Origin: JAFGBZ01 sp043817715
Lineage (GTDB): Archaea > Iainarchaeota > Iainarchaeia > Iainarchaeales > JAFGBZ01
Length of the DNA: 27,054 nucleotides
Reading direction: 5' to 3'
NCBI GenBank assembly: GCA_043817715.1
Contig: JBDRGO010000010.1
Span: 1-27,054 of the forward strand
Part shown: in pieces, positions 16,601 through 22,408 of the stretch
Layout: every line of letters begins with the position of its first letter
Numbering within the stretch: the stretch's first letter is position 1
Notes under the pieces: generated by a model
Databases searched by the model: none
Told to the model about the DNA's origin: nothing
What the model saw: the letters and a program-made list of their open reading frames with translations, nothing else
Translations under genes and position numbers: made by a program

Positions 16601-18924
16601 ATTGTGGAATAAGGTGAAGTTTGTGTTCCTAAATTAACATCATTCACCCATCTTTCATTATTTGAACAACTGAACTGCATTTCACTGCATGTACTTCCTG
16701 CATCAGAACAACTTAAAGTTAAATCAAGCGAAGTGGATGAAGTTGTTTCTGCTCCTGAATCAATTGAAATTGTTGCTGTTCCTGGAATTGTGTTGTCTAT
16801 CATGAAGCTTGGGCTTGTTTCTGTATTACTTCCTCCATTGAATCCATTAATATCAATTTGGATTGTGTAATTGTTATCAGAATATAAAGTTGTGTCAATA
16901 TTTAAGTCAAGTGAATTCAGTATTGCATTAGTGAAACTGCATTGGTTTGTGGTTTCATTGTTTGCGTCAGGGTCAGAGCAGTATGCTGTTGATTCTAGAT
17001 TTACATCTGAATATAATGTGTATACTGTTGCTCCTTGAATTAAATAAATGCTTGCATTTAAATCTTCTCCTCCGTCAACTCTTACATTAAAATCAATACT
17101 TCTTTTTCCTGAAACATATGTTCCTGAAACAGGCCAAATAATATTCACATCAGGTTGAGCTGCAACAATATTAATTGAATCATTTGCAACAACAGTGTTT
17201 CCTGCCCTGTCCTTAAATTTTACATAAACAGTATGGCTTCCAATTTCTGAATTACAGTCAACTCCGACTGTATTTAAATCAAATGATTTTGAACTATTAT
17301 AAGTTTCAAGATTAGTATAACCAGGATCCCATTGAAATACTGAAACAGAATTAACATAAAGATGTGAAACAATAAAATCATTGTCTCCGTCGTTGTCTGC
17401 ATCTCCAATGAATGCTGCTTCAGGCCTGTCTTGTGTTCCGAAATTGCTGTCAGTCACCCAGGTGCTTCCATCCCAGTGAATTACTGAAACATAGTCCCCG
17501 ACATACCCTGGAGCCAGTATGTCATTGTCTCCGTCTTCATCCAAATCCCCTAAAGCTATTCTATATGTAGCGGAAATTATTCCAATATTATTATCCATTA
17601 CAAAAGTGCTTCCATTCCATTCAATTACTGTAACTGCAAGAACTGATCTGTAAGAAACAAGTATTTCATTTAATGAATCATTGTCTGCATCCCCAACAAT
17701 AACCGAACTTGGCTCTGTGCCGTCCCCAGTTCCAATATTGTAGTCATTATCCCATTCTGATCCATTCCATAAATAAATTCCAATTGTATCATCATTGAAA
17801 TTTGCCACTACTATATCGTTGTCTCCGTCGTTGTCTGCATCCCCAATAAATACCTCAGAAGGGTAATTTCCTGCACCAAGAATAAAATCTCTGTTCCATG
17901 TGCTTCCATCCCATAAAAATACAGTAATATTGTATGGCTCATATACATCTGCGATTATTATGTCGTTGTCTCCGTCATTGTCTGCATCTCCCACAAATAC
18001 TTCTTGTGGGGAATCTACTGCAGTCAGGTTTAAATCACTTGTCCATGTGCCTCCGTCTCTTTGATGTACCGGAATTTGATTGCTGTTTACATTTGCAACT
18101 ATTATGTCGTTGTCTCCGTCATTATTTGCATCTGCAACAAATACTGCTCTTGGGGTGTTGTTTGTTCCTAAATTATTGTCATTTGTCCATGTGCTTCCAT
18201 TCCATATATAAAGCTGGATAATGTTTTCACTTGCATTCACTACTGTAATGTCATTGTTTCCGTCACCGTCAACATCTCCAATAAATCCTTCACCTGCCCC
18301 TGTTCCTATTGAAAGATTGGTGTCATTCACCCAAGTCGGTGTGTTAGAACAACTGAACTGCATTTCACTGCATCCGCTTGCAGCATCACTGCAGCTTAAT
18401 TCAAGTGAAAGAGTTGAGTTAGTTGTCTCTGCTGCCCCGCTGTCAATTGAAATTGTTGCAACATTCGGAACAGTGTTGTCAATCATAAAGCTCTGGCTTG
18501 AAGAAAATGAATTAAAGTCATCATCAGTATATGCATTCAAGTCAAAAAAATAATTTCCGTCTGCATAAGAACTAGTGCTGATATTCAAATCAATCCCATT
18601 GAATATTGTGTCAATAAATTTGCATTGATTTGTTGTCCCCCCGTTGGTATCAGGATTAAAGCAATAATTTGAATTATTTAAATCCTTGTTCAGCATAATT
18701 GCATTAGTCATTGACCCTGCACTGGCTGAAAGCCATAAAGAAAAAGCAACATTTGAATCATCTGACTGCAGAACATTAAAATCAAATGACCTGTGCCCTG
18801 AAATATATGTTCCTGAAACAGGCCAGACAAAAGTAACTGTCGGAGGAACAGTGCTTGCGAGTATATTTATTGAAAGCAGAAGAAAAAACAAAATAAAAAC
18901 TGTCTTTATTGTCCTATAGTTCAT
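10627..18924 (-). CDS. Giant secreted protein: three seven-bladed FG-GAP propellers nested in Ig-like domains, CARDB-like repeats
   Basis: 2765 residues from ATG 18924. Signal peptide MNYRTIKTVFILFFLLLSIN with cleavage near LAS. Three modules start at residues 28, 591 and 1150 (563, 559 and 564 aa long). Each has an Ig-like domain (WPVSGTY[IV]SG...FMIDNT), then half an Ig-like domain (LSCSDA..xCSEMQFSCSN), then seven FG-GAP/VCBS blades with Ca-loops such as GDADNDGDNDI, then the other half (LETY..SKS.DL...DCN...VYVKFKDRAGN). A fourth module from ~1714 has a Cys-rich insert instead of a propeller, and a fifth has none. Then come an FN3/Ig domain, a short Cys cluster, CARDB-like domains, an unrecognised ~170-residue domain, and a Thr/Asn/Gly tail. 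No membrane segment. Many N-x-S/T sites suggest glycosylation. An upstream in-frame TTG (18954) is rejected: GAGAGG at 18931-18936 serves the ATG. Likely an S-layer-associated or adhesin-like surface protein. Confidence 0.88.
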   Translation of the reverse strand: MNYRTIKTVFILFFLLLSINILASTVPPTVTFVWPVSGTYISGHRSFDFNVLQSDDSNVAFSLWLSASAGSMTNAIMLNKDLNNSNYCFNPDTNGGTTNQCKFIDTIFNGIDLNISTSSYADGNYFFDLNAYTDDDFNSFSSSQSFMIDNTVPNVATISIDSGAAETTNSTLSLELSCSDAASGCSEMQFSCSNTPTWVNDTNLSIGTGAGEGFIGDVDGDGNNDITVVNASENIIQLYIWNGSTWTNDNNLGTNNTPRAVFVADANNDGDNDIIVANVNSNQIPVHQRDGGTWTSDLNLTAVDSPQEVFVGDADNDGDNDIIIADVYEPYNITVFLWDGSTWNRDFILGAGNYPSEVFIGDADNDGDNDIVVANFNDDTIGIYLWNGSEWDNDYNIGTGDGTEPSSVIVGDADNDSLNEILVSYRSVLAVTVIEWNGSTFVMDNNIGIISATYRIALGDLDEDGDNDILAPGYVGDYVSVIHWDGSTWVTDSNFGTQDRPEAAFIGDADNDGDNDFIVSHLYVNSVSVFQWDPGYTNLETYNSSKSFDLNTVGVDCNSEIGSHTVYVKFKDRAGNTVVANDSINIVAAQPDVNIIWPVSGTYVSGKRSIDFNVRVDGGEDLNASIYLIQGATVYTLYSDVNLESTAYCSDPDANNETTNQCSFTNAILNSLDLNIDTTLYSDNNYTIQIDINGFNGGSNTETSPSFMIDNTIPGTATISIDSGAETTSSTSLDLTLSCSDAGSTCSEMQFSCSNNERWVNDVNLGTQTSPYSTMIGDVDNDGNNDIVVANRGSSTVSVFQWNGSTWINDNNLGVVDTPIGVAIGDADNDGDNDIAVTNLNTDNVSLFQWTGSTWVNDYNIAVQDQPLYIHIEDADNDGDNDIIVGNYRDQTTSVLQWNGTTWINDYNLGTPNRVYSTFVADADNDGDNDIITAVRTSKLISIWIWNGSDWSNDFNLATSADAYNVFVGDVDNDGDNDIVAVNTSPVASTASVHLWNGTGWNNDYNLATQNNPYIAHIGDVDNDGNNDIVFTNGSSNTASVHLWNGTGWNNDYNLATQTTPHSVFIGDADNDGDNDIVVANWGSDTLSVFQWNTTYTALENYSTSQTIDLSTAGADCNTDFGTKTIYVKYKDRAGKTITASDTIDYIANPDVNITWPVSGTYVSGKRSIDFNVRVDGGSDLNASIYLIQGATVYTLYSDVNLESTAYCSDPDANNETTNQCSFTNSAFNGIDLNIDTNIYSDANYTIRVDINAIGGSDTETSPSFMIDNTTLNGTNLIDGGNAYTTSRNLTLTLSCADAGSECDQMQFSCSNNKTWVSDLNLGTQDRPEDLAIGDVDNDGDNDFVVVHTYINSISVFQWNGTDWDNDYNLGTNAGPSDVMIADVNGDGLNDIIVSNTGDVEDSADDNVTVFLWNGTNWSADYNLGTKDQPKGIAVGDVDNDGDNDIIAANFGTSVVSVFQWNGTSWLNDYNLSIGVYGTGAFIADADNDGDNDIIITNATTSGTASIHKWNGAGWDAEIIIGAQNTPIGIFVGDADNDEENELIIANLNSASIGVYNWTGSTWTSDYNIAVKSNPISVFVGDPDNDLNNEIVVGYAGTNNVTTVIEWDGSNWNTDYNLGTADEPYDAIVGDVDNDGDNDILATGYVGDYITVLEWNENEIFTSFETYSTSKSIDLGSDADCNANYGAKPVYAQFKDRAGNKIIVSDTIEYGVEPTIEVTYPTEAGTYVSNNKLNVDSNSDINFTVRDAEGTGDTLFADVYYSSTAGEFETQLFNDLNLNDPNQVFYSCPDIDWSTNQRCSIDFNVAGISDGNYFIDVNIYDSHDINKTDSSNNSFYIDNIKPVTVADYNAIWQNFDANVLFTITEASGNYLTQYRLDSNADTGTTYGNWTDYNKTASNCTGTATACSSFVEEGTCNGQAICSWAKGNCSGIATECSEMPTASCEAQDGCSLSTTAAITSVLFQSDGNYAIDFNSLDAANNLEDTNTIYILIDSTAPTTTSDANTGWQNRDANVKLTCSDSVANTQSIGCNITKYRVDTDSSNAVSYGAWQTYDSNVFFNTDGNWAIDFNSNDSLGNQETVNTEYILLSKTNPVVAISNPTSGQVLSIGTTQIDVNYTGTAAEVSIDHYEVRITGGAWINNSTNLGYSFTGLQNGQSYTVDVNVSDTAGNDSMSSVSFSVDISTGSTNFCSDYGGSTCAPPNECSESLFTTTDTTYCCVGECTQEIIEKEIDLTVLDFSVINSATGTPFFLENDEVKFNAIIKNNGTKDVNGNIEVMFSDQQGYLNHTETVQGLASQEQKNISFSIIFDSETYAWNGSELFTAEVDPSNSIAESNETNNSDTSLAAFGSIPNILFSEKPYLTDLIYTEGKLESAVLHVSFTAETESVGNPFRVTVYGKTQALWQDTIHKLNKGEIISLQYNFDASQFGYQDLFKIWLDSEKEILESNEADNLEIVYIKQENADLVFKEGNTPIYAMQNQKITLRGKIVNEGKKQTGQFETEIYFDGNLVKTLSSTGLDAGKEIEFTYDLNGVSSLSEHNARIVLDSSKQVNELFELNNEFEWEINIISEENRIYSYNEILNNENLLATAFRADSGQNYAFRINSNLLQQIRRINDTRWGESTAFIYELSGLTNQNSYLLEATEADMPYASYEFNLMNLYSDCERYVDVAYREHLVETILKWINSQFYPSQENPAFLSRMHYLRTNNIIFRNTEIMNRSSDNPFCYAVMRTRGTEDSSGTTNQTNNSQAVSGGNTPNNQTIPLEEQT
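13073..13240 (-). repeat. Cys-rich tandem insert in the fourth Ig-like domain
   Basis: Encodes about 56 residues built from two C-[TS]-G-x-A-T-x-C-S...C...C-S units (NCTGTATACSSFVEEGTC, NCSGIATECSEMPTASC), placed between WTDYNK and the rest of the Ig-like domain (VLFQSDGNYAIDFNS). The next domain, KYRVDTDSSNAVSYGAWQTYD followed by VFFNTDGNWAIDFNS, shows the uninterrupted form. Confidence 0.75.
15250..15388 (-). repeat. 139-bp segment identical to 16927-17065
   Basis: The segment coding the end of the Ig-like domain of module 3 is base-for-base the same as that of module 2 at an offset of 1677 bp (559 codons), while flanking DNA has drifted. This is a sign of recent duplication or gene conversion. 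Confidence 0.85.
15750..15813 (-). repeat. 64-bp segment identical to 15894-15957 (adjacent blades)
   Basis: Two neighbouring blades of the module 2 propeller share 64 identical bases at a 144-bp (48-codon) offset, showing blade-level duplication as well as module-level duplication. Confidence 0.8.
16927..17065 (-). repeat. 139-bp segment identical to 15250-15388
   Basis: Module 2 copy of the perfect intragenic repeat. Confidence 0.85.
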
Positions 18925-18954
18925 TGCTTTCCTCTCGCCCCTAAATCTTATCAA

Positions 18955-19065
18955 ATCAAGCTACTATTTACTATTATCTTCTATAAATTAATTGTATATA
19001 TTAGAAATGCTTTAATTAAAAAACTATTCTTATTAAATAGAAAATTATTACTTTTATGTGATTTT
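18955..19065. promoter_or_regulatory. Divergent promoter region of the giant surface operon and the PfkB gene
   Basis: AT-rich gap with TATA-like boxes for each side: TAATATATAC (complement of 18994-19003) or TAATTTATAG (complement of 18981-18990) for the surface operon, and TATTAAATAG at 19031-19040 for the kinase, 26-35 bp before its ATG. Confidence 0.4.
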
Positions 19066-20028
19066 ATGTTTGATATAATTTCAATTGGTTCAGCAACAGA
19101 AGATGTATTTGTTTTCATTCATCCGCAAATTTTTAAAGGAAACATATGTTTGGTTCCCGGCTCAAAAGTTGAAGCAGATGAAATGAAAACCTTTACAGGC
19201 GGAGGGGCAACCAACACTTCAGTCGGATTTAGCAAAATGGGTTTAAAAACAGGAATAATTGCAGTAATTGGAAAAGATAATGCTGGAATTAGAATCCAAA
19301 AAGAATTAAACGAAGAAAAAGTTTCAACAAAAAATTTGATTATTTCAAAAACAAAAAAAACCCATTATTCAGTAATTCTTACCGGATTTCATAGGCAAAG
19401 GGTTGTTTTGACTTACCGCGGGGCAACAGGTTCAATGCAGGATTTAGGCGGAATTAATTGGGGCAAAATAAACACAAAATGGATTCATCTTTCTTCACTT
19501 CATGGAAGCTTTGATTTAACCAAAAAAATAATCAATTCATTTCATTCAAATAAATCAAAAATTTCATTTAATCCAGGAAAAACAGAATTAAAGAATGGAT
19601 TAAAGAAATTAATTCCTTTATTGAAAAAAATCAACATTTTATTAATTAATTCCGAAGAAGCAAAAATTTTAACTGGAAATGAAAACATAAAAAAGAATCT
19701 GAAATTAATTCAAAAACATTGCTCAATAGTAATAATTACGGATGGGCCAAAAGGGGTTTACTGCTTTGACGGCAAAAAAATGCTTTTCCATGATACATTT
19801 AATTTCAAAGTATTGGATGCCACAGGCGCAGGGGATTCATTCAACACAGGATTTGTTTCAGGGTTAATTAAGGGAAAACCAATTGAAACAGCGCTCACAT
19901 GGGGTGTGGCTCAATCGCAATCAGTAATCCTTCATTTAGGGACAAAAAACAAGTTATTGACAGAAAAAGAACTGCTTGAATTTATTAAAAAATACAAAAA
20001 GAAAGTTAAATTAAAGGAAGTAAATTGA
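19066..20028 (+). CDS. PfkB/ribokinase-family sugar kinase
   Basis: ATP-dependent phosphorylation of a sugar or nucleoside; substrate not determined. 320 residues, usual length. The fold start DIISIGSATEDVFV, the substrate loop FTGGGATNTSVGFSKMG (43-59), the ATP-side TDGPKG (225-230), and the catalytic signature DATGAGDSFNTGF (251-263, base Asp257) are all present. With pgi, pgk and gap nearby, a 6-phosphofructokinase or other hexose-kinase role is tempting, but ribokinase, fructokinase or nucleoside kinase are equally open. GTGA at 19058-19061 stands four bases before ATG 19066. It is divergent from the surface operon and convergent with the transglutaminase-like gene, 12 bp away. Confidence 0.85.
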   Translation: MFDIISIGSATEDVFVFIHPQIFKGNICLVPGSKVEADEMKTFTGGGATNTSVGFSKMGLKTGIIAVIGKDNAGIRIQKELNEEKVSTKNLIISKTKKTHYSVILTGFHRQRVVLTYRGATGSMQDLGGINWGKINTKWIHLSSLHGSFDLTKKIINSFHSNKSKISFNPGKTELKNGLKKLIPLLKKINILLINSEEAKILTGNENIKKNLKLIQKHCSIVIITDGPKGVYCFDGKKMLFHDTFNFKVLDATGAGDSFNTGFVSGLIKGKPIETALTWGVAQSQSVILHLGTKNKLLTEKELLEFIKKYKKKVKLKEVN

Positions 20029-20040
20029 TTATTGTTTAAT

Positions 20041-20919
20041 TCAAACAAACTGCTCATACTTGTCTTTATTAAATCTATACAGGAATTTTTTTATTTTTGT
20101 TCCTTTGAATGAATACTTTTTCAATACATCCATTTTTTCGCCGATGAATTCATTGAAGTGCTGGTTTTGTGTTGAATCCATTAAAACAAACTTTCCATGG
20201 TATTCAGTTATTACAAATGCATGGCTTCCCAAATCATCCATTTCCGCTATTACCACTTCGGCATTTTTATCCCCTAATCCTGAAAGAATAGAACACAGCA
20301 AAACAGCCTGGTCTTCATCATCCCCGATTTTATTTTTCATCATTTCTGTAGGGGTCAGCCAGAAATTAATCCCTATTTTCGATTTAACAAATTCAATTTC
20401 GTTCTGGATGAATTCAAATGCTCTGCGGGCAGTAACCAGATAATCCCTTTCAAAAAAATATCCGTCCAGCTTGAATTGATTTGTCAGCCCCTGAACAGTC
20501 AAATCATCAGGATTAACCAATGCCTTCAGTTCCCCGACAGTTTTTTTCTCAAAATCATTGATTATTTCAGAATATTTCTCAAGAAGGACATGATAAAGCA
20601 AAAACAGGCTTTCTTCAGGGTTTTTTGTTTCAACAAGGCTTCTCTGCCCTTTGGAAACAAGCATTTCCTTTTCCTTCAATTCCCTGATTTTCTTCTCCAG
20701 TTCCTTAACTTTTTCGCTTAATTCCTTATTTTTCTTCATTAATGTTTCAGAATCAGGCATTGAAAGAAATTCAAGCTGTTCAGTCAATTCACTAATCTGA
20801 TTAAGAATCTCTTTTTTTCTTTCTTCTTCAGAAGCAATTGAAAGCTCCTGTTTCAATGCCTCAATTGCGCGAAAAACAGATTGTTCTGCATCAGTCCTGC
20901 TAAAGGAACCATGAACCAT
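20041..20919 (-). CDS. Coiled-coil protein with transglutaminase-like domain, catalytic Cys replaced
   Basis: 292 residues, cytoplasmic by sequence (no signal or membrane segment). Residues ~10-95 are a long coiled coil (EEERKKEILNQISELTEQLE, then KNKELSEKVKELEKKIRELK). Residues ~150-285 look like a transglutaminase/cysteine-protease-like fold: FWLTPTEMMKNKIGDDEDQAVLLCSILSGLG, then GSHAFVITEYHGKFVLMDSTQN. In active relatives the first motif is GDC[ED]D; here it is GDDED, so Asp201 stands where the nucleophile is expected, while His233 and Asp248 of the triad remain. Cys209 is eight residues further and may or may not substitute. The protein is probably a non-catalytic binder or uses different chemistry. 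The start ATG 20919 follows a weak GAGG site. It is convergent with the PfkB gene. Confidence 0.72.
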   Translation of the reverse strand: MVHGSFSRTDAEQSVFRAIEALKQELSIASEEERKKEILNQISELTEQLEFLSMPDSETLMKKNKELSEKVKELEKKIRELKEKEMLVSKGQRSLVETKNPEESLFLLYHVLLEKYSEIINDFEKKTVGELKALVNPDDLTVQGLTNQFKLDGYFFERDYLVTARRAFEFIQNEIEFVKSKIGINFWLTPTEMMKNKIGDDEDQAVLLCSILSGLGDKNAEVVIAEMDDLGSHAFVITEYHGKFVLMDSTQNQHFNEFIGEKMDVLKKYSFKGTKIKKFLYRFNKDKYEQFV

Positions 20920-20969
20920 AAAACTGCCTCAAAAGCACATATTACTAGAAACAAAACAAATATAACACA

Positions 20970-20986
20970 TATACATAACCTATTTT
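20970..20986 (+). repeat. 17-bp repeat TATACATAACCTATTTT, copy 1
   Basis: Identical to 21643-21659, and 15 of 17 bases match 21154-21170. Confidence 0.8.
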
Positions 20987-21153
20987 CGCTATTTTTATGC
21001 TAATTTTGCTTTCTTGGGCAGGCAGAAAGCAATGTTTTTTTGGTAATTTTTCGCTGAAATTAGTATTTTTTCTCAAAAAACAGGAAAATCTGTTTTTTGC
21101 CAATAAAATGCCCATTCTACTGGCTATTTTAAGTCAAATTAATAAAAATCCAT

Positions 21154-21170
21154 TATACATAACTTGTTTT
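21154..21170 (+). repeat. 17-bp repeat, variant copy 2
   Basis: TATACATAACTTGTTTT; two changes from copies 1 and 3. Confidence 0.7.
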
Positions 21171-21642
21171 GCTAAAACTCTTTTAGTAAAAAAAAGAATT
21201 TTTTAGCATTACTGCTTCAACTTTTTTGCCTGCTATATACTGTTTTGCCCTGTATTTTTCGTTAAAAGAAGGGTTGTTAACGCAATTTGGTTTATTTTCT
21301 GAGTTTTTTATTAGAAAACCCATATGTTAGTTTAACTTTTTCTATGTGTTTTTTCATTAATCCGAACTGTTTTCATTACTTGTGTTTTCAGTGTTTTCTA
21401 TGTTTTATTTTAATGTGTTTTTAGTTTGCATTGTTTGGTCTAATGGTTTAATGCATTAAATGGTCAAAAACCCCAACCAACAAGCAGTTTTTTCGTTTTT
21501 TGCCTTAAATTTAAGGTTTTTTCAGGGTAATTTTATGTTATTCTGCTGTTTTTTGGCTATTATTGTGGTTTCTGCAGTGTTTTTATGGCTTATTGGTTGT
21601 TTTAACGGAGTTTATTTATTTTGAAAAACACGAAAAAACAAG

Positions 21643-21659
21643 TATACATAACCTATTTT
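21643..21659 (+). repeat. 17-bp repeat TATACATAACCTATTTT, copy 3
   Basis: Perfect copy of 20970-20986, 673 bp away; copies 1 and 3 lie near the two ends of the gene-free stretch. Confidence 0.8.
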
Positions 21660-21700
21660 ATTGTAATTCTAAAAAATTCGCTTTTTTTAAGAAACGGTAA

Positions 21701-21712
21701 AAATTATAATAA
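21701..21712 (+). promoter_or_regulatory. TATA-like box for the hydrolase gene
   Basis: AAATTATAATAA is centred about 27 bp before the GTG start at 21734, with no ribosome-binding site, as for a leaderless transcript. Confidence 0.45.
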
Positions 21713-21733
21713 GTTCTAAGAACCATTTAGTTT

Positions 21734-22291
21734 GTGACTAATATCTTTATTTTTCATGGTACTGCAGGGTTTCCTGAAGAGAATTGGTTTCCTTGGCTAA
21801 AGAAAAAATTGGAATCAATTAATTGTGAAGTACTTGTTCCTCAGTTCCCTACTCCTAAGGGGCAATCCCTTGCAAACTGGTTCAATGTCTTTGAAAAATA
21901 TAATAATTTTTTTAATTCTAATACAATTTTAGTTAGTCATAGTCTTGGAGGGGCGTTTTTACTCCGTGTTCTAGAAAAAACCAAAATTAAAGTAAAAGCC
22001 GCGTTTATAGTTTCTGCTCCGGTCGGAGTTTTACCAATTAAAAATTATATTGCTGATTTGCCTTTTATTAAAGAACCATTTGATTGGATTAAAATAAAAA
22101 AAAATTGTCAGAAGTTTTATGTATTTCATTCAGATAATGATTCTTTTATATCTATTGGAAATGGAATAAAAATTGCAGAAGAACTTGGAACAAAATTAAT
22201 TGTTGTTCCAAAAGCAGGTCATTTTAACAAAACTGCAGGCTATATTAAATTTGATTTGTTATTTGAAAAAATAAAAAATGAATTGAATTAA
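21734..22291 (+). CDS. RBBP9/YdeN-like serine alpha/beta-hydrolase
   Basis: 185 residues, the normal size of the small RBBP9/YdeN hydrolase family. IFIFHGTAGFPEENWFPWLKKKLE is the typical first strand and loop, FPTPKGQSLANWF the family's 'P.P..P....W' stretch, and SHSLGG (68-73) the nucleophile elbow with Ser70. The acid is probably Asp136 in HSDNDSFIS and the base His163 in KAGHFN. Substrates of these esterase-like enzymes are mostly unknown. The start is GTG at 21734; no ATG lies between it and the conserved first strand. It stands alone, followed by a pyrimidine tract that probably ends transcription. Confidence 0.82.
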   Translation: MTNIFIFHGTAGFPEENWFPWLKKKLESINCEVLVPQFPTPKGQSLANWFNVFEKYNNFFNSNTILVSHSLGGAFLLRVLEKTKIKVKAAFIVSAPVGVLPIKNYIADLPFIKEPFDWIKIKKNCQKFYVFHSDNDSFISIGNGIKIAEELGTKLIVVPKAGHFNKTAGYIKFDLLFEKIKNELN

Positions 22292-22292
22292 A

Positions 22293-22321
22293 CTTTCTTT
22301 TTTCTTTTCTTTTCTTCTTTT
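22293..22321 (+). terminator. 29-nt pure pyrimidine tract after the hydrolase gene
   Basis: Starts two bases past the TAA stop and consists only of T and C with several T3-T6 runs, as expected for archaeal T-rich termination without a hairpin. Confidence 0.5.
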
Positions 22322-22340
22322 ATTTAAATTTATATATTAG
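22321..22340 (+). promoter_or_regulatory. TATA-like region for the following surface-protein gene
   Basis: TATTTAAATTTATATATTAG is followed about 50 bp later by GGGTG (22397-22401) and the TTG start at 22409, giving a short leadered transcript. Confidence 0.4.
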
Positions 22341-22408
22341 TTAGTTGTTGTATTAATATTACTTGGAAAAAGTTTTAGGCAAGAAATTTTATTTGCGGGT
22401 GTTTTTTT

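Larger units (their letters stand above)
13786..18843 (-). repeat. Three ~560-residue Ig/propeller modules in tandem
   Basis: Module borders, at the Pro of the P-x-V-x-[IF]-x-WP start, are at 18843, 17154 and 15477; the fourth, propeller-less module starts at 13785. I count exactly seven blades in each of the three modules, 21 in all, with a blade period of about 48 codons. Several blades have lost Ca-loop residues (for example GDADNDSLNEI, GDPDNDLNNEI). Confidence 0.88.
20920..21733. other. 814-bp intergenic region without a credible gene
   Basis: Strongly T-rich on the plus strand with many T4-T8 runs. The longest open frames (for example 20997-21206, 69 codons) are low-complexity Phe/Leu/Lys reading and lack a ribosome-binding site. 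No tRNA-like fold was found. It contains the three copies of the 17-bp motif listed separately and presumably the promoters of the flanking divergent genes. It may be a decayed gene, a long untranslated leader or an RNA gene; nothing in it decides. Confidence 0.6.

Noticed and set aside
13900..18300. CRISPR-like array: a near-constant ~28-bp string (CCGTCATT(G/A)TCTGCATC type) recurring about every 145-150 bp
   Set aside because: The repeats lie in one long open frame, encode the DxDNDGDND calcium loops of FG-GAP blades, and the spacing is a multiple of three and conserved at the protein level.
18924..18954. TTG 18954 as start of the giant gene
   Set aside because: It would put ten charged residues (IRFRGERKA) before the signal peptide, and the GAGAGG site at 18931-18936 is placed for ATG 18924.
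20997..21206. 69-codon open frame in the gene-free stretch
   Set aside because: Low-complexity Phe/Leu/Lys reading of a T-rich region, no ribosome-binding site, no recognisable pattern.
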